Below are positions 30,990 through 41,937 of a DNA stretch of 64,000 bases, piece after piece (positions within the stretch are counted from its first letter, which is position 1; each line of letters starts with the position of its first letter). The stretch covers positions 8,939,497 through 9,003,496 of the forward strand of contig CM043964.1 in assembly GCA_014529385.2 (NCBI GenBank), given 5' to 3'. Position numbers and translations under genes: made by a program. The stretch comes from Adiantum capillus-veneris (taxonomy: Eukaryota > Streptophyta > Polypodiopsida > Polypodiales > Pteridaceae). The notes beneath the pieces are model-generated. The model was not told the origin of the DNA. It worked only from the letters and a program-made list of their open reading frames with translations, and did not search any database.

Positions 30990-31430
30990 AATGACTAAGT
31001 GACCTTCTCCTACCACATTTCATTGTGTTTTCAATGTTTTGTCTTTGATTTTCTTTGTATAGAACCATTTAAATAGTAGATGGCTTACGTTGCCGCAATA
31101 AGTGCAAGGGTTTTTTTGAAAAGCTATCCTTTTCATAGTGCCATACCTACCATGTGCATGGCACCTCTTTCTTTGTAACTCTTCCTTTGGAAGAGATAAC
31201 ATAGTCTCTATCTTTTCATACTGTGGCTTTCTTCTTGTTGTTCATAAAGTCTACCCTCATCGTGATACAAGTTCTTGAGGACACCCTCAATGTCTAGAAG
31301 AGGCTCCTCCTTCTTACAAACGATGTTGAGCAATTGGTCATAGTCCTCATTTTGTTTATCCCCGAGAAGAAAATCCTTCTTTTAGTTAATGAAATTTTCC
31401 ATAGGGCTACAACCACCTCTACTAGAGAGG
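30990..31430 (-). pseudogene. Degenerate retrotransposon gag fragment (copia-like)
   Basis: On the minus strand FLLGDKQNEDYDQLLN resembles the gag segment that precedes the nucleocapsid. It is followed ~80 residues later by CTYCGNVSHLLFKW, a CCHC knuckle whose last Cys is replaced by Trp. Stops and a frame change separate the parts. No protease is seen beyond it. Confidence 0.4.
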
Positions 31431-33052
31431 GCTACAAAAATCATAAGGGGAGACTCTCCCAATGAAAAATAGCATATATACAATGAGGCTAAATCAAGAG
31501 ATGGGAGGTGGGAAAAGCCACACAGGTGGACGGTAGTGCCATCTGAGCACACCCTGGACCATGATGAAGAAAGTCCGAGGGTGCCAGAGTTGAAGGAACT
31601 CCTCTCTGCACTCCTTCATGCGGTCGGAGCTGCCCTAAAGTCTCTCAAACCATCCCCTAAGAGTATGGATCAACTCCAGCCAAAATAATTGAACTGTCTC
31701 CACAGGTGGCACAAGGGGAGCCTTGAAGATGTGGAAGCAGTGTGACCGCTAGATGAAAGAGAGTGTCAGGCCACAGACAAGCTCCCAACACACCTCTCTC
31801 TCACGGCACCACTCCTATGGGGTAAGCTGGAGTGGGGGAGTACACCCCTATATCACTATCATCCTGGTGGTGGAGGATAGCTCAAACTATAATAATGGGC
31901 CCATGAGCGTTAACCACGCTACTACCCCCCAAGTGTACTATCGTGTAGTGGAAAGAGCTGGCATCGGCCAAGGACCTGAAGTCAAACCTATTGTGCCATA
32001 GAGTAGTCCCAAAGACACTAACCCTGACTCTCCAAAGGATGGTCACAAGCTGCACATACTACCAAGAGACCACTTTGTACAAGCCGTCTCCCCACTATTG
32101 TAGCTCTATGTGCTACCAGTCACCACAGGAACAATGCGACTCGCCGTGGCTATGTGGCATCCCACAACCTTCCCTAAAAGCTAACAAGAACTCAGTTGTG
32201 AGACCCTCCACTTGCCAATGAGATGTTACAGCAGGACGATTCTCTCTCTATGCTGCCAGTATGTGACGATGTGAGGCATTTTTTGGGTGATCATAAAGCC
32301 ATTAGATTGTGCCAAAAAGCTTGATAGCTAGCCTCATGTATATATGTGTACATAGTCCGCAAGTCTTGGGAGTGAACATGTAAAAATTCATGTACAAAGG
32401 ATTGGTTTTTTAGGGCTTGTGTACTAGTGTTTTGGGTTTTTCAAGACCCCAAGATATGGTTTCCAATAAATATTTTTACATGTGCTTTATAACTCATGAA
32501 TTGGACTTGTACATCATGAGTTATGTGCATCCAAAGTGGGCAGTCTTGACTTAGAAAGTGATTGCAGATGCATGAGACAAAGTCAATTGGTCCAACTTGA
32601 TGATTTGCATTAAAAGTGATGAGATTTGAAATATTAAGAAGTATCCGAGGTGATGGGCTCCAAGCCGTACTTTACGGTGTGTCATTTGGTGGACCGGAGC
32701 AACAAGTTATGCTTCTGGAAGTTTTTCGAGAAGTTATCTCACTTGGAGAAGAAGCTTGAAATTAACTTGGGCATGAGGGAGTTGGAAGGATTATGGACGA
32801 TATTTCCATGTGGCATGGGAATTATCCCACATGGGAAGGAGTAAGGAGAGGATGGTTGGTGTATAGGGAAAGTGAGGAGCTCCCTTTGTTTGAATCATTT
32901 GGTGAGGAGCTTGGGGGAGAGAGCTTGTGGACTCAAAGGAGATGGCGGTGTCTTTTTCTAGTTGTTCACACTGCCTGCCCAAGCGCTTGCTCCCCTTTTT
33001 GTTCCTTTAGACAAGTGCCCACCCCTTTCTTTGAGCACAAAGGCACCGACTT
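31431..33052. other. No recognised gene
   Basis: A GC-richer block (31540-32240) and an AT-richer block with short frames only. A frame at 32650-32844 starts MMGSKPYFTVCHLVDRSNK, but nothing in it is recognisable. Confidence 0.4.
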
Positions 33053-33511
33053 CATTAGGAAAGTTTTGAACTCATTTTTGGGCCTTTTAAGAGTTCCACA
33101 TCATCAAAGTTGTACAAAAGAAAGCAACCCGGTAGACCCCTCTAAATATTTCTCAGAACCCCATGATATGACCTATCATTGGAAACCTTTTAAAAAAAGG
33201 ATTATAAAGAGATAAGGTCCAAAAAGTTTGGATGACTTCTATGAAAGTTATGCCATTTTTTTTCAATCATCCAATTTTTGTTACCGTTATAGTAATCTAA
33301 AATCACCTTTTTCTATATCTATATGAAGGAAATACCCGATACATGCATGCTATATATCAATAGATAGCATTTGAACAGTAGATTCTAAATATCCAACCTC
33401 CGACAAGTTTGGATCTTATTTACAAAAATTTTACCGATCCCCACTTTTTGAAAGCTATGCCACATCAACAATTCTTACAAGGCCCAAAAATGAGCTCAAA
33501 ATTTTCCTAAT
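33053..33511. mobile_element. Foldback/TIR element, copy 2 of the CATTAGG family
   Basis: Terminal inverted repeats of ~38 bp: CATTAGGAAAGTTTTGAACT… on the left against CCTAATG reading out on the right. Subterminal blocks (TATATATCAATAGATAG, CCAACCTCCG, TTTACAAAAATTTTA) are shared with the copy around 46680-46857. ~459 bp, non-coding, no clear target duplication. Confidence 0.75.
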
Positions 33512-34256
33512 GTGGCTCCAAGCTTTACCAAAAAAGGCTCAAAATGAACCAATGAAATGAAAACCCCAAAAGGCCATGTTGGATAAGGAGAGAGAGAAGA
33601 GGATAAAAGGAGCCCCATTTGAATAGCTGCAACACCTGCACAATGTCTTGAGAGCTCATCTTTTAGCAAGAGAGAGCAACCCCAACTTCAAATGGCCATA
33701 TCTCTCTCATTTTCCTTTGTTTTTAGTTTATGGATACTCTAGGAACATCTGCTCAAGACGAGCAGCATCATGATGTCCTTGGTTTCTTCTAATTACAAGT
33801 GTGCTTCATGCTAGAAGGGTTATTCATAAATCTTTACAGGTGCTTATCTCACAGGTGGTTTTGGCAATGCAATAGTTCTTCCTTCTGACGATGTGACTCG
33901 TGCAAGACTATAGAGGCACTCATTTTCCTTACCGTTTGCATTCGAACATTTTTTGGGTCCCCCACTAAATAGCAAGTGCTCCTGTGCTCCAGTTTTTTGA
34001 AATATGTCTATTCTGCATGCAGAGAATGTAAAGGGGATGTGGGTCCTTATGGACAACCGCCAATGTATGTGAAAATTGTGGGCAGCACTTGAGGCAGTTG
34101 TGTAATTGGATTGTAGCCTTTGGAGGGTCATGAGGATTTGTGAAGCCAAGCACTGGGGGCCGGGTTACCCAGTGTGAGGTGGATTAGGTATGGAGAGATC
34201 CATCAACATCCCTTGAATTTCGACGTCACATGTAAGTGTTTTTGTGGCAATCGAAC
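33512..34256. other. Leader side of Ty3/gypsy A, nothing else recognised
   Basis: No LTR or primer site for element A could be identified with confidence before its gag start. A TGG-rich stretch (GCACTGGGGGCCGGGTTACC, about 34149-34168) is the only primer-like sequence. Confidence 0.35.
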
Positions 34257-35180
34257 ATGGCAAACGAGTTTCCACAGTTTCATGGATTTCCTAATGAGAA
34301 TTCACGGATTGTTATTGAGAAATTGCAAGTCAATTGCTTACTGCAAAATATACTAGATCAAGGTATATTGTTACAGTTGATGCAATACAGTTTACAAGAT
34401 GAGTCAAAATTTTGGTTACAAAATTATGAAGAGTTGGTGCAGGCACAAACTCCAGGGGTGGTTTTGGACTACAATCATGTGAAGCAGGATTTTGTGGCAC
34501 AATATAAGAGCATCAAAACACCTGATGAAGTTTGGCATGAAATTTTGGGGTACACTCAGAAGGTTAATCAAAGTGTTGATAATTTTTTCATGCAGTTCAC
34601 CCGTTTATAGGATAAATGGTCCCGAGATTTAGGAAACGAGATCCCTCCATCCATGTTAAAGAGGGACTATTTTGTAGAAAACTTAAAGGACACTCTGAAG
34701 CTCAAAGTTGAGCTGAAAAGTTCTGCTACCTTGGAGGAAGCAGTCACTATCGCCAGGGAGAAAGAATACAAGGATCAAAGATTCAATGAGTATGGGAAAG
34801 CGGTCCATGTGCAAGGTAATGGTGGCCAAAATGAGGGAAATCAGGAAGAGGCTAGAGCCCAACCTGCTGAAAGGGTTGCAAACACTAAAAAATTATGGCA
34901 AAATATGTAAGACATGATGAACATGATGCAGGAATTGCAGCTTAGTGTTCTTGGAGGTGGTCCTGGTCGTGTTCGTGGTAGAGAAAATTTCCAATTGTGC
35001 AAATTGCAGCCTAATGCTAATGTGGGTTGTCGACAAGGTGTCTTTGAGCCGCAAAGGAGGTCCATTCCTACTTCTTATAATTGTGGTGATCTTGGTCATA
35101 TCATCACTTATTATACAAAGCCAACAAGGATGGGAGGTGATATGTTTCCTCTTCCTCCAACAGATTCCTATCAGGGCTAA
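34257..35180 (+). pseudogene. Ty3/gypsy A gag
   Basis: One continuous frame of ~307 codons broken only by in-frame TAG (34608-34610) and TAA (34908-34910). The start is MANEFPQFHGFPNE; FHG is the usual opening of the gag domain. Residues ~50-130 give LQDESKFWLQNYEEL … VKQDFVAQYKSI … VNQSVDNFFMQFTRL, the Retrotrans_gag pattern. After the stops it reaches SYNCGDLGHIITYY (~275), a zinc knuckle in which the first and last Cys are replaced by Ser and Tyr. The continuation of this element is the pol region at 53587-56203; element B lies between. Confidence 0.8.
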
Positions 35181-35388
35181 TGATTATGCATTGAATATAT
35201 GGGGAGATCAAGGTACTGAACAGGAAAATCATGCCTCAACCTTTGGTCATCATGTGGGTATATAATGCCCGTAGGCAAATGAGAGAGGGAAGGCTATGGT
35301 GCTCCAGGTTCCAGTAAGAAGAAAAGGAAAGAGAAAGAGGGTGAATATGCAAAATTTAAGAGGAAGAAAAGAGCTCATAGACGGTTTG
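35181..35388 (+). other. A gag-pol linker up to the B junction
   Basis: Lys/Arg-rich frame pieces (KRKEKEGEYAKFKRKKRAH type, in a frame other than gag) up to where the B LTR fragment begins. Probably the end of A nucleocapsid or the linker to protease. Confidence 0.45.
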
Positions 35389-35455
35389 GAGTGCTTCATT
35401 CATCAAGAACAAACTACAGATATCTCAGTACAATCCACTCCTTCACATCGTACTA
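35389..35455 (-). repeat. Truncated 3' LTR of B
   Basis: GAGTGCTTCATTCATCAAGA and the following bases match 53339 onward in the same orientation. The first ~180 bp of the LTR and the polypurine tract are missing, so the fragment is fused to the end of the extra ORF. Confidence 0.8.
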
Positions 35456-36745
35456 AGATAGTTGGTACATCAGAAACCCTTATTTCATACTTCGATGTAG
35501 AACTTGGACCAACTGTAGAAAAGTCCAAGGTTTGGGCTACTTCATGCATAGAAGCATCCAATTTCCTCTTTTTAGGCATTGTGAAAGTCTTGCCTATAAT
35601 CCTTCTTGGTGCTTGGGCATTAACCTCCATATTTTTCAATAAATCACCCATGAGTGATGCTCAGGACTAGACAATACCATTTTTGCCTCTTCCTCAGTAT
35701 AACCTGCAACAATCAAATCTTGTAAAGTCTGCAATTTGTCTTCACCAACTGTAGTGATAGCTGATTTCTTAGAAATTTTAATATGATCCTGTATTAGAGT
35801 TGACTCAAGACTAGGAGTCATAACAGACACTAAAATATCTCCCATTTCCACTCTTTGAGCAAAAACAAATAGAGCTGAAAGAAATACTGATAGCCTGCTG
35901 CTGCTGCACTATGTCTTCTTCTTATCCGGGCTGAAAGTCTCTACATGAATTCTCTCATAAACCCAGTGATCCCAGCTAACTTTACCCCCATTCTCAGCAA
36001 AACATAATGGTGCCCAATTTTCTTTAGACATGTAGTCATACTTAGCTAGAAAACAAACCCTTTCTAAGAACCACTTAAGTTGTTCTCTTCTACAATAGTC
36101 CACATTTTTTAACATGAAATACTGTCTACCCCCTTCCCTTGGACCAAAATCTTTTTTCAAGCCTTCATCAAAACATTTGGGTGATGTAGTTATAGAGGTG
36201 AAAGGAAGTTGAAATACCTGTGCAACTACACCCGAACTGAGATTTACCTTTTCCTATATAGCTCCTTCGATCTTCCTTAATAATTCCGTTTGTTTCTTGG
36301 CATAGATGTTTTCTTTCCATTCACTCCAGGGAAGTGTAGCAAACTCATACAAGCCAACTGCCTTCAGCCATCTCTCATTGCGTTCTACCTGACAGTCAAT
36401 CTCCACTCTAAAATCTGTGAACGGCTCCATGAGGCGCTACAAAATCTTGCTAGAGGATAAAGGAGATGTTTGCTCTTCTGGGAGCACTTCAACATCATCC
36501 TCTGGATCAGACACATCCACTCTGAGTGTGACACCCTTCTTGCGAGGGTGCAACTTACATGCATCACCCTGATCATCATCTGGCGAAGGTTTCATCATAG
36601 AACCTGATTTTGCTCTAGGCATGGTGGGTGTAGAAGGAGAATAAAGCTTAAAGGGCTGCTGCATATACATGCAGGATCGGCTTACGTGATTCACACAAGC
36701 GCAACAAAGTCTAAAAGGGTGTGATGTGATTACTCCCTCCGTCAC
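35403..36745 (-). pseudogene. B extra ORF downstream of integrase (~370+ codons)
   Basis: From MPRAKSGSMMKPSPDDD (Met near 36680; the frame is open from 36745) one register continues to about 35636. It is broken only by TAG codons at 36437-36439, 36254-36256 and 35909-35911. Sequence then continues in a second frame (35651-35403). Segments include MEPFTDFRVEIDCQVERNER, WSEWKENIYAKKQTELL, GGRQYFMLKNVDYCRREQ and WVYERIHVETFSPDKKK. The absence of frameshifts over ~1.1 kb shows it was a real gene. It lies between integrase and the 3' LTR in sense orientation, where some plant Ty3/gypsy lineages carry extra ORFs. I recognise no domain; a rather acidic N-terminus and a Trp-rich middle can be seen. 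Confidence 0.65.
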
Positions 36746-36816
36746 TCTTATGATAGTCCTTAGTGGAGAGTACTTTGCACACTATTCCATGCTAAATTTG
36801 AATCCTAAACATTTTT

Positions 36817-38351
36817 TTAATAATCGGATAAGTTGGAATCCGATCCAGTATATTCCGAGCAAGTAGATTCTGAGCTAGTGAAATCTGACCAAGTATTTGT
36901 CTGAATCCTTGTATTATCTGATGAAGGTCCATTAGTAACCTGTTCCACAGTATCGAGAAAAATTCCAATAACCTCACAGAAGGTAGCATATGGCACAGTA
37001 GGTTTAAGCCATTCCAAATGAGGTGGCTTTCCATGAAACTTCTTTAACTTGAACCCATTGACAGGTTTATCCATTCTAGTTTCAAATACATTTGCCACAA
37101 TGAATGTTCCTTGACCTAAGTCCTTCATAATCTAATATGGTCCTTTATATCTCAAGTTCAGCTTTCCACGATGAGGATCCAACCTGGAGTTGTATAGCAT
37201 AACCCAATCTCCCACCTGGAAAACTTTGAATTTGACATTCATGCTTACTTAAGCTTTCCTTCTTCTCTGACTGACCTCTGTAATGTATGAGCTGACCAAC
37301 GTGTCTTCCTCCAGTTGCATTAAATACCTGCTTCTGTGCTGAACTGAGAACTTTGGAGTCATTTTCTCAGCACTAATTCGGAGGCTAGGTACCACAAACT
37401 CTATAGGGACCACAGCTTCAAGACCATACACTAATCTAAAAGGAGTCATACCTGTTGTTACCTTAAAGGCTGTTCTGAAAGACCAGAAAGAAGAATCTAG
37501 CTTTTCATCCCAGTCTTTCTTATTTTCTTGAACAATCTTCTTCAAAATTTTAATGAGTGTTTTATTGGTACTTTCAGCCTGTCCATTGGCCTGGGGATGA
37601 TAAGATGTAAATTTTTTGTGCATAATCATGTGGGTTTTAGTTAACTCATAAATCACTTCATTCAAAAAATGTGTCCCTCTATCACTAACCAATTCAACAG
37701 GACAACCAAACCTGGTCATAATGTTGTGATACAGGAACTTTGCTACACTTTGAGCCTTGTTATATTTTAAAGCCAGAGCTTCCACCCACTTAGTGCAATA
37801 ATCAGTAGCAACTAAAATGTATTTGCACCCGCTACTAGCTGTAGGCTTTACTGGTCCTACAAAATCCATACCCCATTTCTGAAATGGTTCCAATGGTAAT
37901 ATAGGATGATCTGTCATCTTGTCCTTAGAATCAGGTTGACCAAACTGTTGACATACCACACAACTTTTTGCATAGGAATGAGCATCCTTCAATACATTAG
38001 GCCACCATAAACTTTCTTGAAATATCTTTTTTCCTGTGATATCCCCTGAGAAATGACCTCCTTCTATTGCAACATAGTTGATTGCTCAAAATCTGGTACA
38101 CATCTCCTAATTACCTGATCAATCCCTTTTCTATATAAAGCTCTAGAAATAACCAGAAAAGGTCTACTAGTGAGAGAAAATTTCCTTCTTTGATATGCTG
38201 TAAACTCAGTTGGCATGATACCATCAGCTAATAAAACAAGCATTTGATCATACCATGAATCAGTAGTCGAATTCTGAATTTCAAATAATTTTGCATCTGG
38301 TAACTGATCCTGAACTCCTGTCGGTAGTTCTCCTGTCTCAATCCAGCTCAA
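36817..38351 (-). pseudogene. B integrase
   Basis: 38351-38064 covers the region between RNase H and integrase. The HHCC zinc-binding domain follows (EGGHFSGDITGKKIF … SCVVCQQ). The core at 37992-37249 has the three acidic residues: GMDFVGPVKP, LVSDRGTHFLN and QANGQAESTNKTL. FRTAFKVTTGMTPFRLVYG is the conserved end of the core. A TAG (37132-37134) at GPY-stop-IMKDLG replaces the expected Gln. 37128-36817 gives the C-terminal IKDLG…NGFKLKKFHG pattern (GPY/F module). Ty3/gypsy order (integrase after RNase H) is clear. Confidence 0.92.
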
Positions 38352-38607
38352 ATAATGAGGTATTGCATGCTCTTTTCCAGGTGTATGAACAATGATGAAT
38401 TCAAACTCCTGTAACAGTAACGTCCACCTTATTTACGTACCTGTAAGTAAGGGTTTTTTTATAAGGTAAAGCAAAGCTTGATGATCAACATGGAATATGA
38501 CTCTATTGCATAGAAGGTAATTCTTGAATTTATTCAAAGCATAAACCATCCCTAAGGCTTCCCTCTTAGTTACTGCATAATTCTTCTCAGCAAAGGTAAG
38601 TACCCTA
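38352..38607 (-). pseudogene. B RNase H, downstream half
   Basis: Minus strand reads RVLTFAEKNYAVTKREALGM and NKFKNYLLCNRVIFHVDHQALLYL, the RT-linked RNase H of Ty3/gypsy. It begins exactly at the C insertion site; its first half is at 49327-49530. Removing C with one CTGG restores the codons for Tyr-Tyr-Ala-Ser-Arg-Val. Confidence 0.9.
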
Positions 38608-38611
38608 CTGG
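38608..38611. repeat. Target duplication CTGG of element C (left)
   Basis: CTGG here and at 49323-49326. With the shared A (element end versus target) it can also be read as the 5-bp ACTGG. Confidence 0.9.
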
Positions 38612-39289
38612 TGATAGCCGACTTTCGGAAATCAAAGGAAAAAAAGAAAAAAAAATCATTTCACCCCCCCACTCTCAGTACCCCTCCACTGTAACTTATT
38701 TTTTCCCCTCCCGCCCTACCTGCATCAGATAAAACCCTCGCACTCTCTCCCCCCCCCCCCCCCCCCCCCTTTTTCCCTACATACCCCCTTTCCTAATATC
38801 TCTCTCCTCCCGATTTACCCCCCCCGGCCAGGCAAAAACTCAGAGAAGGAACCCCCCAACCCCTCTCTCGTGCTCCCTCGACGTGAGCCGCGTGAGAAAC
38901 CCCCCCCCCCCCCCCCTTACTCTTACACTCACCCTATCCCCTCTCCCATTACCCTCTACCCTTAATTTCCCCTCCCCTCTCTTTGGCCCGTCAATATTCC
39001 TCCCCCAACCCCTCCTCCCTCTTCCCCTCACCGCTCGCCTCACCCTCCCTTGGCTCATTCATACCCCCCCCTCTTTGGCCCACATATATATTCCATTACA
39101 CCCCCGCCATTGACTTATTTCCCCTTCGTCCTCAAGCCCCATGCAAGACAACACCACCCCCCCCCTCTCCCTCTCACCCACACATCTCCCATACCCCGCC
39201 ATTCCCCCTCTCCCCTCACTCTCCCTCTATCTCTTATCCCCTCACCCCTATCCCCTCCCCCTCTCCCTCATTCTCCCTCTCACGGCCAC

Positions 39290-39383
<94 letters not shown>

Positions 39384-40659
39384 CGGATACCGGCAGGCCA
39401 CGCCAAAGCTCTCTCTCTTGGGCAACGCTGCAGTCCAACACACACACACACACTCCCTCTCACTCACACACACACCCCACAATACCCCCCCCCGTCTCCT
39501 CTCTCTCCGTATGCACTGTGCGCCGTGCGGTGCATTCGATACACACACACACACACTCCATGTGGGCAACAGCAAATACGCCAACACAACACACACACAC
39601 ACACGCTCACCCACCCACACACACTCACACCCCTATCCTACCCCCCCCCCCTCTCTTTCCGCCTTGCGCAGAAGAGTAAGCCGTCGGCCATCCGCAGAAG
39701 AAAAATAAAAAATAAAAATTATATATATACATTATATATATATACAGCCCCCTTCCCACGCACGCTTTCGCACACACATACCTATACAAAACACACACAC
39801 ACCCGCCTCATGCACAAATACATACACACACGTATATACGCACCGCACCGCAGTACGAAGGAAAAGGCTACCACATCAACAAACAAAAAAGAAGAAGGAT
39901 CCAAAGCACGCGCCGCCAACAACAAAAAACATAAATGCGCCGAAGGCATGCCCCGGCCGACTCCGAAAAGAAGTACGCTCGACACCGACGCACCGGCAGC
40001 ACGCCATTCGCCGACAACACGCAACCACGACGCCATCCCAGTAATTTTTAGGTTATTTTACCATTATCTTCAGTTTTCACCCGAGCCATTGTAAATTTCC
40101 ATTTTGTAAATATCCTCTCTCTAGGTGATGGTGACAAAGGCCCACCTAGAGATTCCCATCTTTTAATAACATTCCCCAAAACAAAGCAAGGGTCAACCAC
40201 ACCGGGCCCACCACTTGCTTTGTCTCCCCGATTAAGATTACCCTAACCACACTGGGATGACCATAATCGAAGCAGCCAACACCTATAAATTGGCAGTGAG
40301 AGGTCACTATCGGGGGGGGGGGGGGCAACTTATGTGGAACCAAGCATTGGGTAGAGTGTAGTAGGAGGGATTGACACCATCACCATCACGGGGAGGGGGT
40401 CTTGTGTGTTGGGTTTTCCTTGGAAATTTTACCATGCAAAGGGATCCACATCCACCTCTCGACTCCAATGGTCGATGCAAACACGTATGCATGCTCTTGG
40501 CAATGAGTATTCAACGTCATTGAGTCACCCTAGAGAACGCACCAAGTAGGTTGCACCATCTCCTCTCCCTACCTCTCTACCATCACGGCATGCCACCTTG
40601 TAAATATTGCAAAAAGAACTCACCCTCACACCCCCGAGGTTTTTTTCATCAATGGCAAG

Positions 40660-40736
<77 letters not shown>

Positions 40737-40901
40737 TTTCTCTCTCTTGGTGTGTAGGCTTGCGGTGTTCATATCACCGTGGGCTTTGCGTCCTAGCCGC
40801 TCAAAGCTAGGTGGTGCCCCCTGTTCGCTTTACCGTGGACGCCATTCGGCCCTCGGCGTTTTAGAGGCCGTCGGGGTTCGGGGTCCGCTTTGCATCCATC
40901 A
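38612..40901 (+). repeat. 5' LTR of C (2.29 kb)
   Basis: Starts TGATAGCCG, ends TCCATCA. The first ~1.1 kb is C-rich and almost free of G, with a run of 21 C (38749-38769). A long (CT)n lies at 39298-39380 and another at 40663-40734, with a G14 run at 40312-40325. TATAAAT at 40284-40290 is a likely promoter element. The half from ~39750 on is repeated at 48126-49322 with about five mismatches in a ~280 bp sample read by eye. Confidence 0.9.
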
Positions 40902-40903
40902 TT

Positions 40904-40920
40904 TGGAGCCCCCACGGAGG
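40904..40920 (+). promoter_or_regulatory. Candidate primer binding site of C
   Basis: TGGAGCCCCCACGGAGG begins two bases after the LTR end. It starts with the obligatory TGG but is not the initiator-Met sequence used by the other elements here; the matching tRNA was not identified. Confidence 0.5.
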
Positions 40921-40977
40921 AGGGCTTTTCTAAGACCCTTTAGTGTGCAATGCTGAAAGTGACGCCCACTATCAATC

Positions 40978-41601
40978 ATGGACGAGTGGCTAAAGGAATT
41001 TTCTAACTGGAGGACGGAAGAAGAAGAGACGAAGGAGGCCCTAGCCGCCTTCATTGAGGTGCTACTACCAGGCTGCAGTGTCATCAACATTCAAGAGGTA
41101 AATTCTCCATCTCGTGTCGCTCGTTCTAACTATAAATCGAAAGCATCAGGCGAGACATTAGTGAGGTGCCATCACTGTTGTCAACCAAGGCACATGGTTA
41201 ATGAGTGCCAGCATCGAAGGCAGCGGAAGGGCTGAAGTCTTCTACATTGACATTCATTGCAAGGAGGTCATTCACGTCAAGGAAGGAAAGCAGACGGTGA
41301 GGCCACTTTTCCCTAAAGAAACTGCAGTCAAAGATAAAACCCCAAAGTAGCCTAAAGGGGCTGCTCGAGCCAAGGGCAAGGAGAAGATAGGCTAGCCTGG
41401 AAACACATGACCCCGAAGGGAGAAGCATCTGGCCAAGCAAGTGCTTCAAGCTCAGAGAGCCGGGTTGTACCCACTTTGTCAAAGAAGAAGTCATCCGAAG
41501 CTAAGCGGCGGAAGGTCGCCTACCGATTTGCACGACATATGCGAGTGCTACCAATCCACTTCGACAATCGAGAAGAAGAAGTGGTGAGAAGATTCCCGTA
41601 A
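40978..41601 (+). CDS. C upstream ORF region with a zinc knuckle
   Basis: Two small frames precede gag. 40978-41235 encodes MDEWLKEFSNWRTEEEETKE (acidic, helical-looking) and ends with CHHCCQPRHMVNEC, a perfect CX2CX4HX4C knuckle. 41407-41601 encodes a Ser/Lys-rich peptide. A knuckle before gag is unexpected because element C has its own knuckle after gag (CYNCGEDGHGMYYC, 42694-42735). Possibilities are an additional small nucleic-acid-binding protein, the remains of an older gag, or a captured sequence. Confidence 0.5.
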
Positions 41602-41937
41602 AAGTATAAGTAAGTATTTCACCCTTTGTGCATGATGGAAAACGGGCCGACGGCATTCCCGTTCAGATTCGTGCAGCATATGCATGTGAATATCTATGTA
41701 GATAGGAAAGTCTTCTACCAACAGAAGATCGTTTACCTATTCGGTGCGGCAGTACTAGGAGAAATCCTCAATTCCCCGAACCCTATCATTCTCCCCATAC
41801 TAGATTACCATCATTCCTTTAATGTCTCTATTTTTATCCTGTTTTAGCCTATCCGTTTGTCCCTGTAAAGCCGCTATGAGCCGTTGCTGTTGATGTAAAA
41901 AAAAAAAAAAAGGTTTGTAATTTCCCGAGTCACCACC
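41602..41937. other. Leader between upstream ORFs and gag of C
   Basis: No gene recognised; a run of A (41897-41911) precedes the gag start. Confidence 0.4.

Noticed and set aside
31540-32240. GC-richer block as a host gene
   Set aside because: Short frames on both strands with stops, no recognisable domain or splice pattern.
38983-40094. Long open frames of 209-317 codons in the C 5' LTR
   Set aside because: They consist of Pro/Ser/His/Thr-rich translation of CT, CA and poly-C repeats inside an LTR; three overlapping frames are open at once.
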